This document shows, piece after piece, positions 31,101 through 42,744 of a stretch of 64,000 nucleotides of DNA. Where the stretch lies: NCBI GenBank assembly GCA_027257055.1, contig JAPVLO010000001.1, positions 16,100,501 to 16,164,500 on the forward strand, written 5' to 3'. This stretch comes from Cephalopachus bancanus. Taxonomy: Eukaryota; Chordata; Mammalia; Primates; Tarsiidae. The translations under genes and the position numbers were made by a program. The stretch's first letter is position 1. Every line of letters begins with the position of its first letter. The notes under the pieces are model-generated. The model was given only the letters and a program-made list of their open reading frames with translations, was not told where the DNA came from and did no database searches.

Positions 31101-34100
31101 CTGACGCCAGCCTGCCAGCCCCTGCTTTAAACCCATAGAGACACCGCCTGATTTTGGAGTTGCTTGCCCACATCCAGGGGCGGACGACACGGCGAGGCCT
31201 TCCTGTGGTTCAGTGGCTGGCGCCCACACCGCAGGAGCCCTCGGCTAAGCCGCTTTAAACACCAGGGTCTTCAGGTATTTGAAGTCCGTGAATCCTGGGG
31301 CCCAGAATCCCAGGCGACCGGGTAATCCGTCCCCAGCCGCGGCGGCCGGTCAAGTGCCCGTGGTGGTCACGCGTTTCCCAGCACCTTCCTGCCTCGGGGC
31401 GTGTGTCCCTCCCTGACTCCCGGTGCGTAATTCCATTACGCACCTTTGTGTTCCAGCTTCTGGCGACATTCCTAGCCCCGGGGAATATCTCTGTTTGTGG
31501 GGAACACTCGATCTTGAGGTGCTTTCACCTCTTGCCAGAGTCAAGTTAGCAACCCAGGGCAGAGAAGTTGACGCTGTTGGTCTGCCGGAGCTGGCTCCCT
31601 CTCCGGGGAGAGCGCCGTCCTCCGTCTGGGACGAGTCGAGCGTCCCCAGCACATGAGGGAGCTGCCCCGCACCAGGACGCCCTCTGGGTGCAGGCGTGCT
31701 GGGCTCTGAAGCCGAGCTGCGCATTGGGGCCTGGTGCTCGGACCCTGTGTGCGACAGGAACGGGGTTACAAGAGCCTCACATCCCAGGCTTGTGAACGTG
31801 TTTAACCAAGTGCAGTGCAGGTCAGAGAGCAATTTATTTGGGGTGAAAGTCAATAGGAAGCAATTGCCACAGGCCGAGACGTCCAGCACGGCTGAGTGTG
31901 GGGTGTCTTCTGCTTTCCCTCGGAGGCTGTTGTCTGAAAACACAGAACAGCAGCTGGTGGAGAGGAGCTTGGCGGCAGTGGCTGGCACCCGTGTCAAGTT
32001 CTGTCCCGGCCGCTGCCTATAGCCTTGGGCAGGCAGGTGGGCTCGGGCGTGGAGATCACCAGCAGCGTCCACCTGGGGGTCACTGCGAGGGCCCACACGT
32101 CGCAGGGGACGTCTTGGCTGCCTGTGCGGAGCTGCGTGGCCAGCTTGGGCTTCCAAGGAAGCCGCCGCTCCCTCCGACAGGTCCACGTTGGTATTTGCTC
32201 CTGGACCCACCTTCCCCCTGCCACACCTGGAACGGCTCCTGGCACAGAGTTGGCACCTAGCAAAGCCAGCGCTCCTGGCACAGAGTTGGTACCACCGAGC
32301 ACTCAGCTCTACCTCCTGTCACTCCTGTTAATAATGACACGGAAGAAGCTGCCCTTGGGGGCTTCTCCACAGCCTCGAGTGACGGGGACAGTCCTTGGAA
32401 GTCATGTCTGCTGCCGCCCCAGGCTTCACATTTTCTTCGGCTCATCCCAGGGTGTCCCAAGCATGTGGACGCCGAGCGCCGAAGGCATTGAACCGCCGAG
32501 TGGGCTGCCGAGACCCTCAGCCCCTGCCGAGGGCGTCCATGGAGCGTTTGTACACGTGCCGGCTCGTGTCCATGCTGTGGGTGTTGCTGACAACGGTGAT
32601 AGCTGGCTCCCTGGGGCTGCCTCCTGGTCCCTTGTTCCTTGGACCCCAAGCCGGGCAGGAGAGAGCAGCTGCCCCCTCCTGGGAGCCAGCACTCACAAAC
32701 TCGTCCAGAACTGCCCTACAATGATGGCTACTTGAAACCCGACAGTTCTTAAGAACTAAACTCCGCCATCCCTTGAAGCCACATGCAGAACTTGTTGCCT
32801 GCTGGGTTTTTCTTTCTGGGCCGGGGTTTCCCAATGTTGCTAGCTTCGCAAAGAAGAACCTGTCCCAGTTAAGAACCCTGTCCTGGCCCACGTGGACAGG
32901 TGGCCCCTGACGTGGCTGCCTGGGCTCCCCCTGACCTTAGCACCTTTGAATTCTTTGCCAGCACTTAACTATGGTGGTTGCACGCAGGTATCCCCATTTC
33001 CACTTCTTCCAAGGTGCCGGGGCGGGGTGTGGCATCGCTGCCCCGTGGGTTCTTCGACTGTGCCACAGAGAACCATTTCAGAGCGAGTCCAAAGCGTAGT
33101 GCAAGACAGAGGAGTTTGCTAGAAAGAAGACATGTTCAAGGGAGAACATGGTGCCTTAAGAAAAAGGACATCCGGCCTGTTGCTCACTGAGCGCTTGTGT
33201 GTTTTCGTAGAGATGATTAAGCAACCTACTTCTTCGACTAAGGTTTGTGTGCTGCCTGGCGGGCTACCGTCTGTAGGTCACACGATCCCAGTCTTACCGC
33301 CTGCCGCTGAGCTTCCTTGCGCCCTGTGAACAACTCCAGGCCATGGTAAAAGCTAGTTTTACTGATTAATATGTTTCTTCCTGAAAACACCGTCCTCCAG
33401 TGCCTCCGGCTCCGAGAGTTAGTCCTGGTAAGCTGGCGCCTCGCTGGAGGCCTGACCGCCTGGTTTTTAAATTATCTGAGCGATGCCTGCCTGCAGTCCA
33501 CTCGCCCGTCTGTCTCAGCATGACCTGGTGATGCCGGCCGGCCGGCTGGCCCCAGTGTCCCTGCACTGGCCTGAGCTGCATTCGAGCCTGTTGCCCACCC
33601 CCTCGCGCCCCCTGCCCCGCCCCCAGGAATACAGGCTTTTCTGGTTTGGGGGACACTTGAGTCCCTGCTGCACCTCACCTGCTTCCTGTGCTTGTCCCTG
33701 TGCTTCCTTCTTCTCTCTCTCTCTTATTACTGAGATACGGGGTGCAAGCCAGGGTTAGGGCCATGAGCAGTCTGCAGGTGAAGTTGGGGCTTCAGCTGGC
33801 CCTCCCTCCCCTGGTTGAGGACCAGGTGCCTTTGTGATGCGGCGCGCCCTCCCTGCCCCTGCCGCCCGTGTGCTTCCTGAGCAGAAAGCCCTTCTCTCCT
33901 GCAGCCTGGGGTGGGGGTGGAGTAGGGGGTTGGGTCGTCTACCGCACTCATGCTGGTGCGGGTGCCGGGCCAGGTGCCGGGCCAGCGGACAGAGTCTGAG
34001 GCCCTCACCTCAGTCGCCGGGCTCTGCCCAGCTGAGCCCGTGGACCCGTGGGGAGGTCGATCTCTAGCTGCCTCTGTAAACCAGGCCCTAACGTTTCTTC

Positions 34101-34269
34101 AACATTTTCACATTGGACTGGTTTTCCTTTTTTATTTTTAAGAAAGAAAAGTTTATTTAAAAGCAAATTATAGAAAGAGAAAGAAGAGAAGATTCACCTC
34201 CCCAAGGTGTGGGAGGGGGACCAAAGCCAGGAAGCATGGCGACAGCCATGGCTCAAACAGCACATGGCC
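28141..34269. other. Long SINE-free start of intron 1
   Basis: About 6 kb with no Alu, which contrasts with the rest of the window and may reflect regulatory constraint near the promoter. It contains poly-C runs near 28482-28492 and 30534-30550. There is also a tandem duplication, GCTCCTGGCACAGAGTTGG, at about 32236 and 32269, and a purine-rich patch at 34136-34190. No exon recognised. Confidence 0.6.
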
Positions 34270-34271
34270 CC

Positions 34272-34565
34272 CTTTTTTTTTTTTTAAGAGGCTGCGGCTC
34301 TGTCGTCCGGGCTACAGTGCAGTGGCACCATCACGGCTCACCGCAGCCTTGACCTGCTGGCTCAAGTGATCCTCCCACCTCGGCCTCCCGAGTAGCAGGG
34401 ACTACAGGCACACAGTACCAGGCCCGGCTAATTTTATCATTTTTTTGGAGAGACAAGGTCTGCCTATGTTGCCCAGGCTGATCTTGAACTCCTGAGCCCA
34501 AGCGATCCTCCCGCCTTGGCCTTCCACAGTGCTGGGATGACAGGTGTGAGCCACCGCGCCCGGCT
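34272..34565 (-). mobile_element. Alu-family SINE, full length, old (J-like)
   Basis: Right arm CACCATCACGGCTCACCGCAG, left arm ending GCCACCGCGCCCGGC. Confidence 0.93.
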
Positions 34566-34887
34566 GTAAACTGATTTTCTGTGAGCAAAAACTGTCTGCT
34601 TCCCTCTCTGTGTTGACTTGAAGGAATTGGCTCGTAGCATATTTTTGCGGCTTTGCGTCTGCCTTCCAGGCTTCCCATCACTCAACTCAGCTGAGTTCGT
34701 CATTCTCAAGGATAAAGAGAATGTGGATGTCAGTCTTTTTTCTAAGAAGGCCTGTGAATGCCAAGATGAAACTGTTTTCAAGTCTGGTCCCAAGTGTGTT
34801 TAGGGAGCCACCCTCCAGCCCTCCTCCAGCCTCATAGATAGAGTTCTCTGTTGGCTGAGTGTTCCTGTTTCTCTCTGTGTTTTTTTT

Positions 34888-35160
34888 GTTCTTGAGTTGG
34901 AGTCTCACTCCGACACCCAGGCTGGATGCAGTGGCACACTCACAGCCACCCCAGCGTTGATCCTCTGGGCTCCGGCGATCCTTCCGCCTCAGCCTTCCAA
35001 GTAGCTGGAACTGCAGGCATGCGCTACCACACCCGGCTAATATTTTGATTTCTGTAGAGGTGAGGTCTCTCGCCAAGTTGCCCAGGCTGGTCTTGAACCC
35101 GTGGGCTCCGACAGTCTACTGGCCTTGGCCTCCCAAAGTGTTGGGATTGCAGGCTGAGCC
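34888..35160 (-). mobile_element. Alu-family SINE, full length, old type
   Basis: Flanked by CTCTCTGTGTTTTTT near 34870-34887 and again at 35163-35177, a clear TSD. Confidence 0.95.
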
Positions 35161-35411
35161 ACCTCTCTGTGTTTTTTGCTCACTTGTCGTGGGTCTCCGG
35201 ACCAGACCCCTTCCTGGAAGGCTTGTCAGGAGGTTTATGATTTTGGCGATAGATGAGTGACTTCTCCCCCAGAGACGGTGATGCCACATCGCCCGGCAGA
35301 GGTGTTTCCCGGGGGAGTGGCAGGGGAATGCGGCGGCAGGAGCACACGCAGGCGAGGTGGCCCGTGGTGACACTGGCACGGCCCAGTCTGTGGGCTTCAC
35401 GTGCAAGCATT

Positions 35412-35578
35412 TTGTATTTTTTTTAAATTTTGATCAGGGTCTCCCTCTGATGCCCAGGCTAGAATGCAGTGGCACAGTCACGGCTCACCGCCGCCTCAAT
35501 CTCCTGGGCTCAGGTGTTCTTCCCGCCTCAGCCTCCCAAGTAGCCAGGACTACAGGCACACGCCACCATGCCCGGCAG
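35412..35578 (-). mobile_element. Free right Alu monomer (FRAM-like)
   Basis: T-rich start, TCAGGGTCTCCCTCTGATG to CCACCATGCCCGGC. No left arm on either side of the next Alu. Confidence 0.82.
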
Positions 35579-35579
35579 A

Positions 35580-35590
35580 CTTTTTTATTA

Positions 35591-35621
<31 letters not shown>

Positions 35622-35896
35622 GAGTTGGAGTCTCACTCTGTCGCCCAGACTGGAGTGCAATGGCCGCTCCCGGCCACCGCAGCCTCGACCTGCTGGGCTC
35701 CGGCGATCCTGCCGCCTCAGCCTTCCAAGGAGCTGGAACTACAGGCGCGTGCTACCACACCTGGCTAATTTTTTGATTTGTTGTAGAGATGAGGTCTCAC
35801 CAAGTTGCCCAGGCGGGTCTCGAACCCGCGGGCTCAGGCAATCCACTCATCTCGGCCTCCCAAGGCGCGGGATTACAGGCTGAGCCACCGAGCCTG
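35580..35896 (-). mobile_element. Alu-family SINE, full length, young type
   Basis: Tail is (TTTA)n. Exact B-box stem in reverse at 35813-35829. Confidence 0.96.
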
Positions 35897-36140
35897 TGCA
35901 CATGTTCTCAACAAAGACAGGCTGCCGTTGGCAAGACGTGTTTTAACTTCCACTCATGCTGCTTCTGCCGCTCGGGCCCGCCGTGTGTTTCTCGGGTGAC
36001 GTCGCTGGCAGAGGCTGAGGTGCCCTGCCCCTTCCCTGCGGCTCCTACTGGCGACAGTCTCCTCGATGGGTCCCTGGCAGCCCCCTGGGCAGCAGCCCAG
36101 CCTCGGATCCAGCTCTGATCCGGGCGGCTGGCGGGGCCTC

Positions 36141-36260
36141 CAGAGACAGCTGTAAAATGAGACTAATGGCCGTTGCCCTCCCGGTTTCCCAGGGCAGTGA
36201 GGATCAGATGAGCCTTCATTAATGTACATGGAAATAATCTGTACGTTGCAAAGTGCTGTA
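36141..36260 (+). mobile_element. MIR SINE fragment
   Basis: CAGCTGTAAAATGAGACTAATGG ... AGTGAGGATCAGATGAG ... GCAAAGTGCTGTA follows the MIR order CTGTAAAATGGGG, GTGAGGATTAAATGAG, AAAGCGCTT, in pieces. Confidence 0.75.
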
Positions 36261-36944
36261 AAAATATCTCAGGAGCAGGTTGTCGAGGTCTGTGTCTCTC
36301 GCGTGACAAAGGTAATTTGTTTTCTTTTTTTTGCTCAGAAGGGGAATGAAAATAACATCATTTTTCCTGGTGAGAAGATAAAAAAGATATTCGAGAGAAG
36401 GTTTGTTACTTGCGGAAAAGACTCTCTGATCACAGGCCAGTAAATCACACCCTCCACAAAGATGACAGTGACGCTTCCAACAGAGGTGGGGAGACCAGGC
36501 GCCCCAGCAAGGGCGGCCTCGCCACCCTTCGCCTGCTCGCCCCCCCCAAGGGAGTGAAGCCAGGGCCGACGCAGAGGAGGCTTCGAGGCTCCTGCGCTGG
36601 GGGTACTCCAGGCAGCCGGGCCGGGCCGTGCGCGCCAGAGGGAGAGGCGGCCGCCCAGGGGCTGGTCGGAAGTTACACACATGCACCCTCATTCATCTTG
36701 GCCGCTTTAGGGGTTCAGAGGGCTTCCGGCCGCGTGGGTGCACCGTGTTGAGGATTCCGGGCACTGTATCCCACAGGGCTCTCTGCCCCTCCCCCCCTCC
36801 CCCTCTGTCTCCAGCACCCCTTATGTCATTCTCAGGGCTTTGCAGACCCTGAGCTCAACTCCCTCTTACAGGGAGACCTGTGGGGTCTGCGCGAGTCCAC
36901 TTAGGGCGGTGCTTCCCAATCCCATCCGAGTTGCTGCAGAAGAC
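36261..36944. other. Unassigned DNA
   Basis: An AT-richer block at 36300-36480 is followed by GC-rich sequence. No exon recognised. Confidence 0.45.
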
Positions 36945-36947
36945 ATT

Positions 36948-37260
<313 letters not shown>

Positions 37261-40200
37261 TTTGCGATTCCTTGGCATGTTGTGGGGGCATTGAAGGCTG
37301 CTGATGCACCCGGTGGCTGCGGCCGCCGGGCTGGCCTTCCCAGGTCCTCCCACCATCCGTTCCTTCATCTCTGTGTGGCCCGTGAAGGAGCCACGTGACC
37401 CTCTCTCGCAGGCCAGCTGGGGGCCGCCGCCCCGTGCAGCGGGTGGGGGTGGCACGTGGGTGGCCTCGTCCGACTCCACTCTGTTCCCTCACCAGGGTCT
37501 GCGTCCTGCGGAGGGTGGAGCCGTGGCTCCGGGCGGCAGACTCCGCTGCCCAGCTGTCGTCCTTGTGTCTGGCAGCGTCCCTTTCCCTGGCAGCGGAGGC
37601 CCCGTCTGGACGGTGGCTGCACGGCCCCCTGCCATGTGGGGCGTGGGCCCAGGGCCTGTGGCTCCCCGGAGCCCGCCTCCCCACGTGTCTGCCTGGATCC
37701 CTGCTTCCTCCTCACCCCCGTGCAGTCGAGTCACAAGACCCCCTGTGCCAGTGTCAGGAGCAGAGCGGATACTCCGTCGGGTGCTGAGGGGTCTGTTGGC
37801 GCCGCAGTCCTGCCCGGGACACCTAGAGGTGGGCGGGGCTGGGCCGCGCTGGGCAGGCCGGGCTCCGTGGTGCCTCAAACCAGAGGCCCCTGCTGCTGTC
37901 CCACGGTCCTTCCTGCCGCTTGACCCACGACCTCCGCCGAATGGGTGCCCACCCGCCCAGGAGAGCTCCACGGTGCTGTCCTGGGGTGACCGACTTGCTA
38001 GCAAGGACTGGTGCGTGCACGTTCACGCGTGCCCGTGCTGCACCTGGTGTCATGCCCTACCGATGGCCTCAAGGCATCTTGGTCGTCAGGCCACGCTTAG
38101 TTTTGACTTAAAGATAAAAAGGGTGTTGGGCGCAGGAGCAAAGCAACCCCTGTTTTCGAGGGCAGGCGCCAGGCCAGCCGCCTCTGCAGGGCCGGGCATC
38201 ACAGAGGTTGCGGGGGCCCAGCGGGCCTGGCACGGGGCAGATGCTCCGCGGATCGATCTGTTGACACAGAATCGGTTGTCAACATGTCACAGCCCAGAGG
38301 CAGACGCGGCTGTGAGTAGGCTCACCGTCGCCCTGTCCCTTGGCGTGTGACCCGGAGCGGGCGCGCCTCGGCTCCCCGTGGAGACGGGACACGCTGACAG
38401 CTGCGTGGATCACGGGCGCGCACGGGCTGCGCGCACCGCAGCCACAGACCGGTGCACAGACCACAGAGGAGCCACGCGGGCTGCTGGCCGTCTTTCCTCG
38501 GGCCATGCCGGCTTGGAAGCAAGCTTCTGCGGGAATGCCCAAATGGCCTCGGGCTTCTGCAGTGTCGTGGGCCCTGGGGGCCACCTGTCCCCCCTCCCCG
38601 CCACGTGCTTTGAGTACTTCTCTGAGCGTCATGGCAGCCATCTCTCTCCTGGGGACAGACTTTCACTTCTCAGGGCTTTCTTCATCCTGCTGGTGTCTGT
38701 CCCCTTGCTTGTCCACATGCGTGGAAGGAGGGAACTGAGCGTGCCCAAGCCGTGTGCAGGCTGACAGCAAGGAGGCCAGAGGACCGTGGCCTGGGCCGTG
38801 TCCACATGGCACCCTCACCTTGACGGTGCACCAGGGTCTTCTTAGGTGGGGTCCCCAGGGAGTCGGGAAACTGGAGTCACTTGGGCACTGGGACTTGACA
38901 GCTGAGCAAGCAGAAGCTGAGGACGTGGCTGAGGAGAGGATAGTCTTCGCGGCGAAACCTTGGTGTGGCGTCGGGGCTGTGGTTCGCGAGGGGCTCGTCG
39001 CCGAGTCTGGGGGCTAGGTGGCTTCGTCGAGGGCGCCGAAGTTCCTGCGTCTCGCCTGTGAGGCCAGAGTGGGTGCCACGTGGGTCTCGCGGTGCGCGGG
39101 CGGCCGTGACACCATCCTGCAGACTGTGCGGCTTCGGCTGCGGAATTGGTGTCTCCTCGCTCTGGAGGCTGGATATCTGAGATCGGCAGATCAGGGTGCC
39201 CGCCAGAGCCCCTGCCTGGTGCATCCTCATGGGTGGGCGAGAGGTGGGGATGGAAGGGGAAGTGGGAGGGGAGAGGAGAGAGGGTTTAGGGGCCGAGGGA
39301 GATGGAGAGAGAGAGAGAGCGAGAGAGAGAGCAAGCGATCTCCTCCTCGGCTTATCAGGGCCCCAGTCCTCTCTGATCGGGATGCCACAGTTCGACCTCA
39401 TTTAATCTCAGTTCCTTCCTCAAAGCCCAGTCTGCAAATACCGTCACCTCGGGGGCTGGGGGGAACCCAGGTCAGTCCCTGCTCGCTGGGAAAGCAGGCG
39501 CTGTTTACCCAGCAAACATTTAAACAGATGGGCCGTCTCCCAGAGGGCACTTGGAAAAACACATCCAGTCTGCTCACTGTTTCATCACGTAAACTGCAAA
39601 AACGTGTGGGGAGATGCAGCCTGACACGTGTCCTCGTGGCCGTGGGTGGTGGTTTGCGTGGGGAAGCCGGGCGGGGTGGTTTGGCCGTCGTGGGCCGCGG
39701 GAGGCCCTAGCGTTCATGGCGGGGCTTCTTTCTGCTGCTTTTTTTCTTTGTTCTCCTGGGGGGGGTGGCGCGGGTGGAGCTGGTATTAAAGTCGTGTCAT
39801 AACGTCTTGTTTCGGGTTTTGCATTATAATCCAAACACACAGCATCTGGCTGGCTGACAAGACAGATGTGCGGGCTCACGTCACTAAGCGGGCTTGGGCC
39901 TGTCCGCCCGGCGCGGCGCTTCCAGCGAGCAGAGTTGCTTTTTAGGGACTCTGGCGCTGCCGGCCTGCCTCCGGCGGGGTGGCCTATCAGCTTTGGCAAG
40001 ACCGCACCATGGCGGTCAGAAACTGAACTTGAAACACACATGAGAGCCGCGGGGCTGCATGCTCTCTGAGCGTCTGCCAGGTGGAAGCCACAGCCGGCCC
40101 CAGGCTCTGTCACCCACATGCCCACCCCCTCGTGGCTTCTCGGGGCCCTCAGTGCGTTCCCCAACCAACTGTTGGCTAGCTTTAGGGGTTAGAGTCTTTC

Positions 40201-40961
40201 TTATTTTTTTACTAGCCAGAGCGTCCTTATCTTTGACTAAGTGCCTGTGTCACTTGCCACAGTGGTGTCTGAAACGGTCACCAGCCACCTCTGTCTTTCC
40301 CTCAGGAGCGAGGTGGTCTCTGGCGATTGTTGGGAAGATGCTGGATGCCTGTCGCTCACTTTGACAGAAAACACGAGGCCAAGGGGTCCCTGTGTTGCTC
40401 GAAAGCCCCGGGTCATGGTGACACAGAAACTGGGCCAGGGGGACTTCCCCTCCTAGCACGGTTCCACAGCAAACACCTGTGTGTCGAGGCTCAGGCATGG
40501 GGTGGGCTCCGGCAGGCCGCCGTCTGTGTCTGGGGGTGTGGGAGCTGGGGGGGTGTCGCCCTCCCTCTGACCCGCCTGGGGACGGGTCCTGACCGATTCC
40601 CCGCCATCCTGGGTGTTCGTCGCGGTTGCAACGCCAGGGAAGGAGGCAGCCGCTTCAATAATTAAATAACCTCCTGCTGCAGAGAAAAGAGGATTGCCTC
40701 TGGCCTATTTTCAGCAGAGGATTAGGGCCAGGGGAGCTCTGCCGCAGGCCGTCTCGATTTGGGTATGCTTTTTCCAGGTCTCAGAGGCTGCCCGCTAAGG
40801 TGTGGGCGTGGGGAGCGACCACTGTGTGGAGGGCCTGGGGTTTGGGGCTGAGACTGTCACTTTCACATCGAAACGTCTCACACGTGTGTGGGATAGCACA
40901 ACTCCCCTGTTCTCTCTAGAAAGTGTGCTGAAGTTGTTGTCCTGATTCAGATTCTTGTGGA
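37261..40961. other. SINE-free GC-rich stretch of intron 1
   Basis: About 3.7 kb without recognisable interspersed repeats. Long open frames in both strands at 37.3-38.7 kb are compositional. CAATAATTAAATAACC near 40655 is an AT-rich homeodomain-like site in GC-rich surroundings. No exon recognised. Confidence 0.5.
39236..39335 (+). repeat. Polypurine tract with (GA)n
   Basis: GGGCGAGAGGTGGGGATGG through (GAGA)n to GCAAG. Very few pyrimidines in 100 bases. Confidence 0.85.
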
Positions 40962-41256
40962 GGCCGGGCGTGGTGGCTTGCGCCTGTCATCCCAGCTCTT
41001 TGGGGGGCCGAGGCAAGAGGATTGCCTGAGCCCAGGGGTTTGAGACCAGCCTGCGAAACTTGGCGAGACCTCATCTCTACCATAAATTTTAAAAAGCTGT
41101 CTGGGCATAGTGGCGCGTGCCTGTGGTTCCAGCTACTTGGGAGGCTGAGGCAGAAGGATTGCCTGAGTCCAGCAGGTAGAGGCTACAGTGGCCTTGAGTG
41201 TACCACTGCACTCCAGCCTGGGTGACAGAGTGAAACTCTGACTCAAAAAAAAACAC
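40962..41256 (+). mobile_element. Alu-family SINE, full length, old type
   Basis: GGCCGGGCGTGGTGGCTTGCG to GACTCAAAAA. Right arm GTGGCCTTGAGTGTACCAC. Confidence 0.94.
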
Positions 41257-41334
41257 AAAAAGTATATGGCCAGAGAGGGAAAAGTTTGCATGATAGGTAA
41301 GTTAGGGTGGTTCTTGGCATTGTGTGAAGATGTT

Positions 41335-41515
41335 TCAATTATTTACTGATTTATTACACACTTATTTATTGACTTGTTTTATTATGTATTCAACATTATA
41401 TAAAGATATACTGATGGCTTATCAGTTATAAATTTATTATTCTACATTATTTATTGATTTGTGATATGCTAACATTATATAAAGACGTATTGATTTACTG
41501 AATGAACATACAATA
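41335..41515. repeat. AT-rich tandem duplication
   Basis: ACATTATATAAAGA starts at 41393 and at 41472, and TTATTTATTGA precedes each, giving two diverged units of about 79 bp in a block almost free of G and C. Confidence 0.8.
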
Positions 41516-41544
41516 GATTGATTGTTGGGCCATTTTTTAATCGT

Positions 41545-41690
41545 GGTCAAACATGCCACTGATCACTTGCTTCCTTCCTGAGTTCGCGGTCCAGGGCACC
41601 TCGCTCTCAGTGTGCGTTGTCCAGTGTGGCGTGGAACAGCCATGGTGTTGTGCGGCCATCACCGCCGCGACCTCCGCAGGCAGAAGCTGA
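41545..41690 (-). mobile_element. L1 3'UTR fragment, diverged
   Basis: ATGGTGTTGTGCGGCCATCACCGCC resembles, in pieces, the antisense L1 form ATTGTTGTGCAACCATCACCACC. Confidence 0.55.
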
Positions 41691-41751
41691 CTTACGGGCA
41701 ATTTTCAGTCTGTGCTACATTGGCTATTGTATATGTTGTTTTTCGGAAACA

Positions 41752-42028
41752 TTTTTTTTTTGAGTTGGAGTCTCACTCTGTGGCCAGGCTGGAGTGCAGT
41801 GGCACGCTCAAGGCCACCGCAGCCTCAACCCGCTGGGCTCGGGCGATCCGTCCGCTTCAGCCTTCCAAGTAGCTGGAACGACAGGAACGCGTCACCACGC
41901 CTGGCTCAGTTTTTGACTTATTGTAAAGACGAGGTCGCGCCACATTGCCCAGCGTGGTCTCGCACGCAGGCGATCCTTTCACCTTGGCCTCCCAAAGTGC
42001 TGGGATTCTAGGTGTGAGCCCCAGCCTT
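41752..42028 (-). mobile_element. Alu-family SINE, nearly full length, old type
   Basis: Small deletions (TGTGGCCAGGCTGG; GTCTCGCACGCAGGCG). Confidence 0.93.
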
Positions 42029-42128
42029 GCCACTTTTTTTTTTTTTTACACTCAATGAAAAACATCTTAACGGGGTGTTGAGACTTACTGAAACATAAGC
42101 ACCTGTTAAATTTTGTTTTATTGTTTTG

Positions 42129-42417
42129 GTTTTTTTTTGAGTTGGAGTCTCACTCTATTGCCCAGACTGGAGTGCAGTGGCCACTCCCGGCCACTGCAGC
42201 CTCGACCCACTGGGCTCCGGCGATTCTTCTGCCTCAGTCTTCCGAGTAGCTGGAATTATAGGCACGCGCTACCGTGCCCGTTTGATTTTTTGATTTATTG
42301 TAGAGATGAGGTCTTGCCAAGTTGCCCAGGCGGGTCTCGAACCCGCAGGCTCAGGCAAGCCACTCACCTCAGCCTCCCAAGGCGTGGGGTTACAGGCTGA
42401 GCCACCTAGCCCGCCTC
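42129..42417 (-). mobile_element. Alu-family SINE, full length, young type
   Basis: TSD AGCACCTGTTAAATTTT at 42098-42114 and AGCACTTGTTACATTTT at 42418-42434. Confidence 0.96.
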
Positions 42418-42442
42418 AGCACTTGTTACATTTTAATGGAAA

Positions 42443-42730
42443 GCCGGGCTCGGTGGCTCAGCCTGTAATCCCGTGCCTTTGGGAGGCTGAGGTGAGTGGA
42501 TTGCCTGACCCTGAGGGTTCGAGACCCGCCTGGGCAGCGAGACCTCATCTCTACAATAAATCAAAAAATCAGCAGGGTGTGATAGCGCGCCTGTAATTCC
42601 GGCTACTCGGAAGGCCGAGGCGGAAGGATCGCCGGAGCCCAGCAGGTGAGGCTGCGGTGGCCGGGAGCGGCCACTGCACTCCAGTCTGGGCGACCGAGTG
42701 AGACTCCAACTCAAAAAAAAAAAAAAAATT
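42443..42730 (+). mobile_element. Alu-family SINE, full length, young type
   Basis: TSD TTTTAATGGAAA at 42430-42441 and 42733-42744, overlapping the TSD of the preceding minus copy. The pair forms a tail-to-head inverted Alu pair. Exact right-arm hairpin at 42657-42674. Confidence 0.97.
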
Positions 42731-42744
42731 TTTTTTAATGGAAA

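Noticed and set aside
35464..35883. Proteins rich in [14 protein letters not shown] or [12 protein letters not shown]
   Set aside because: These are standard translations of minus-strand Alus, seen at more than thirty places here, and are not genes.
37720..37790. ATP11A exon 2
   Set aside because: A TGTGCCAGTGTCAGGAGCAG stretch recalls the expected TGT GCA GGA GAA start, but the following residues do not continue as ENWVDSR and no suitable acceptor precedes it.
37304..38350. 348-residue plus-strand open frame in intron 1
   Set aside because: GC-driven, with overlapping long frames on the other strand and no recognised domain or exon structure. It starts inside an L1 remnant.
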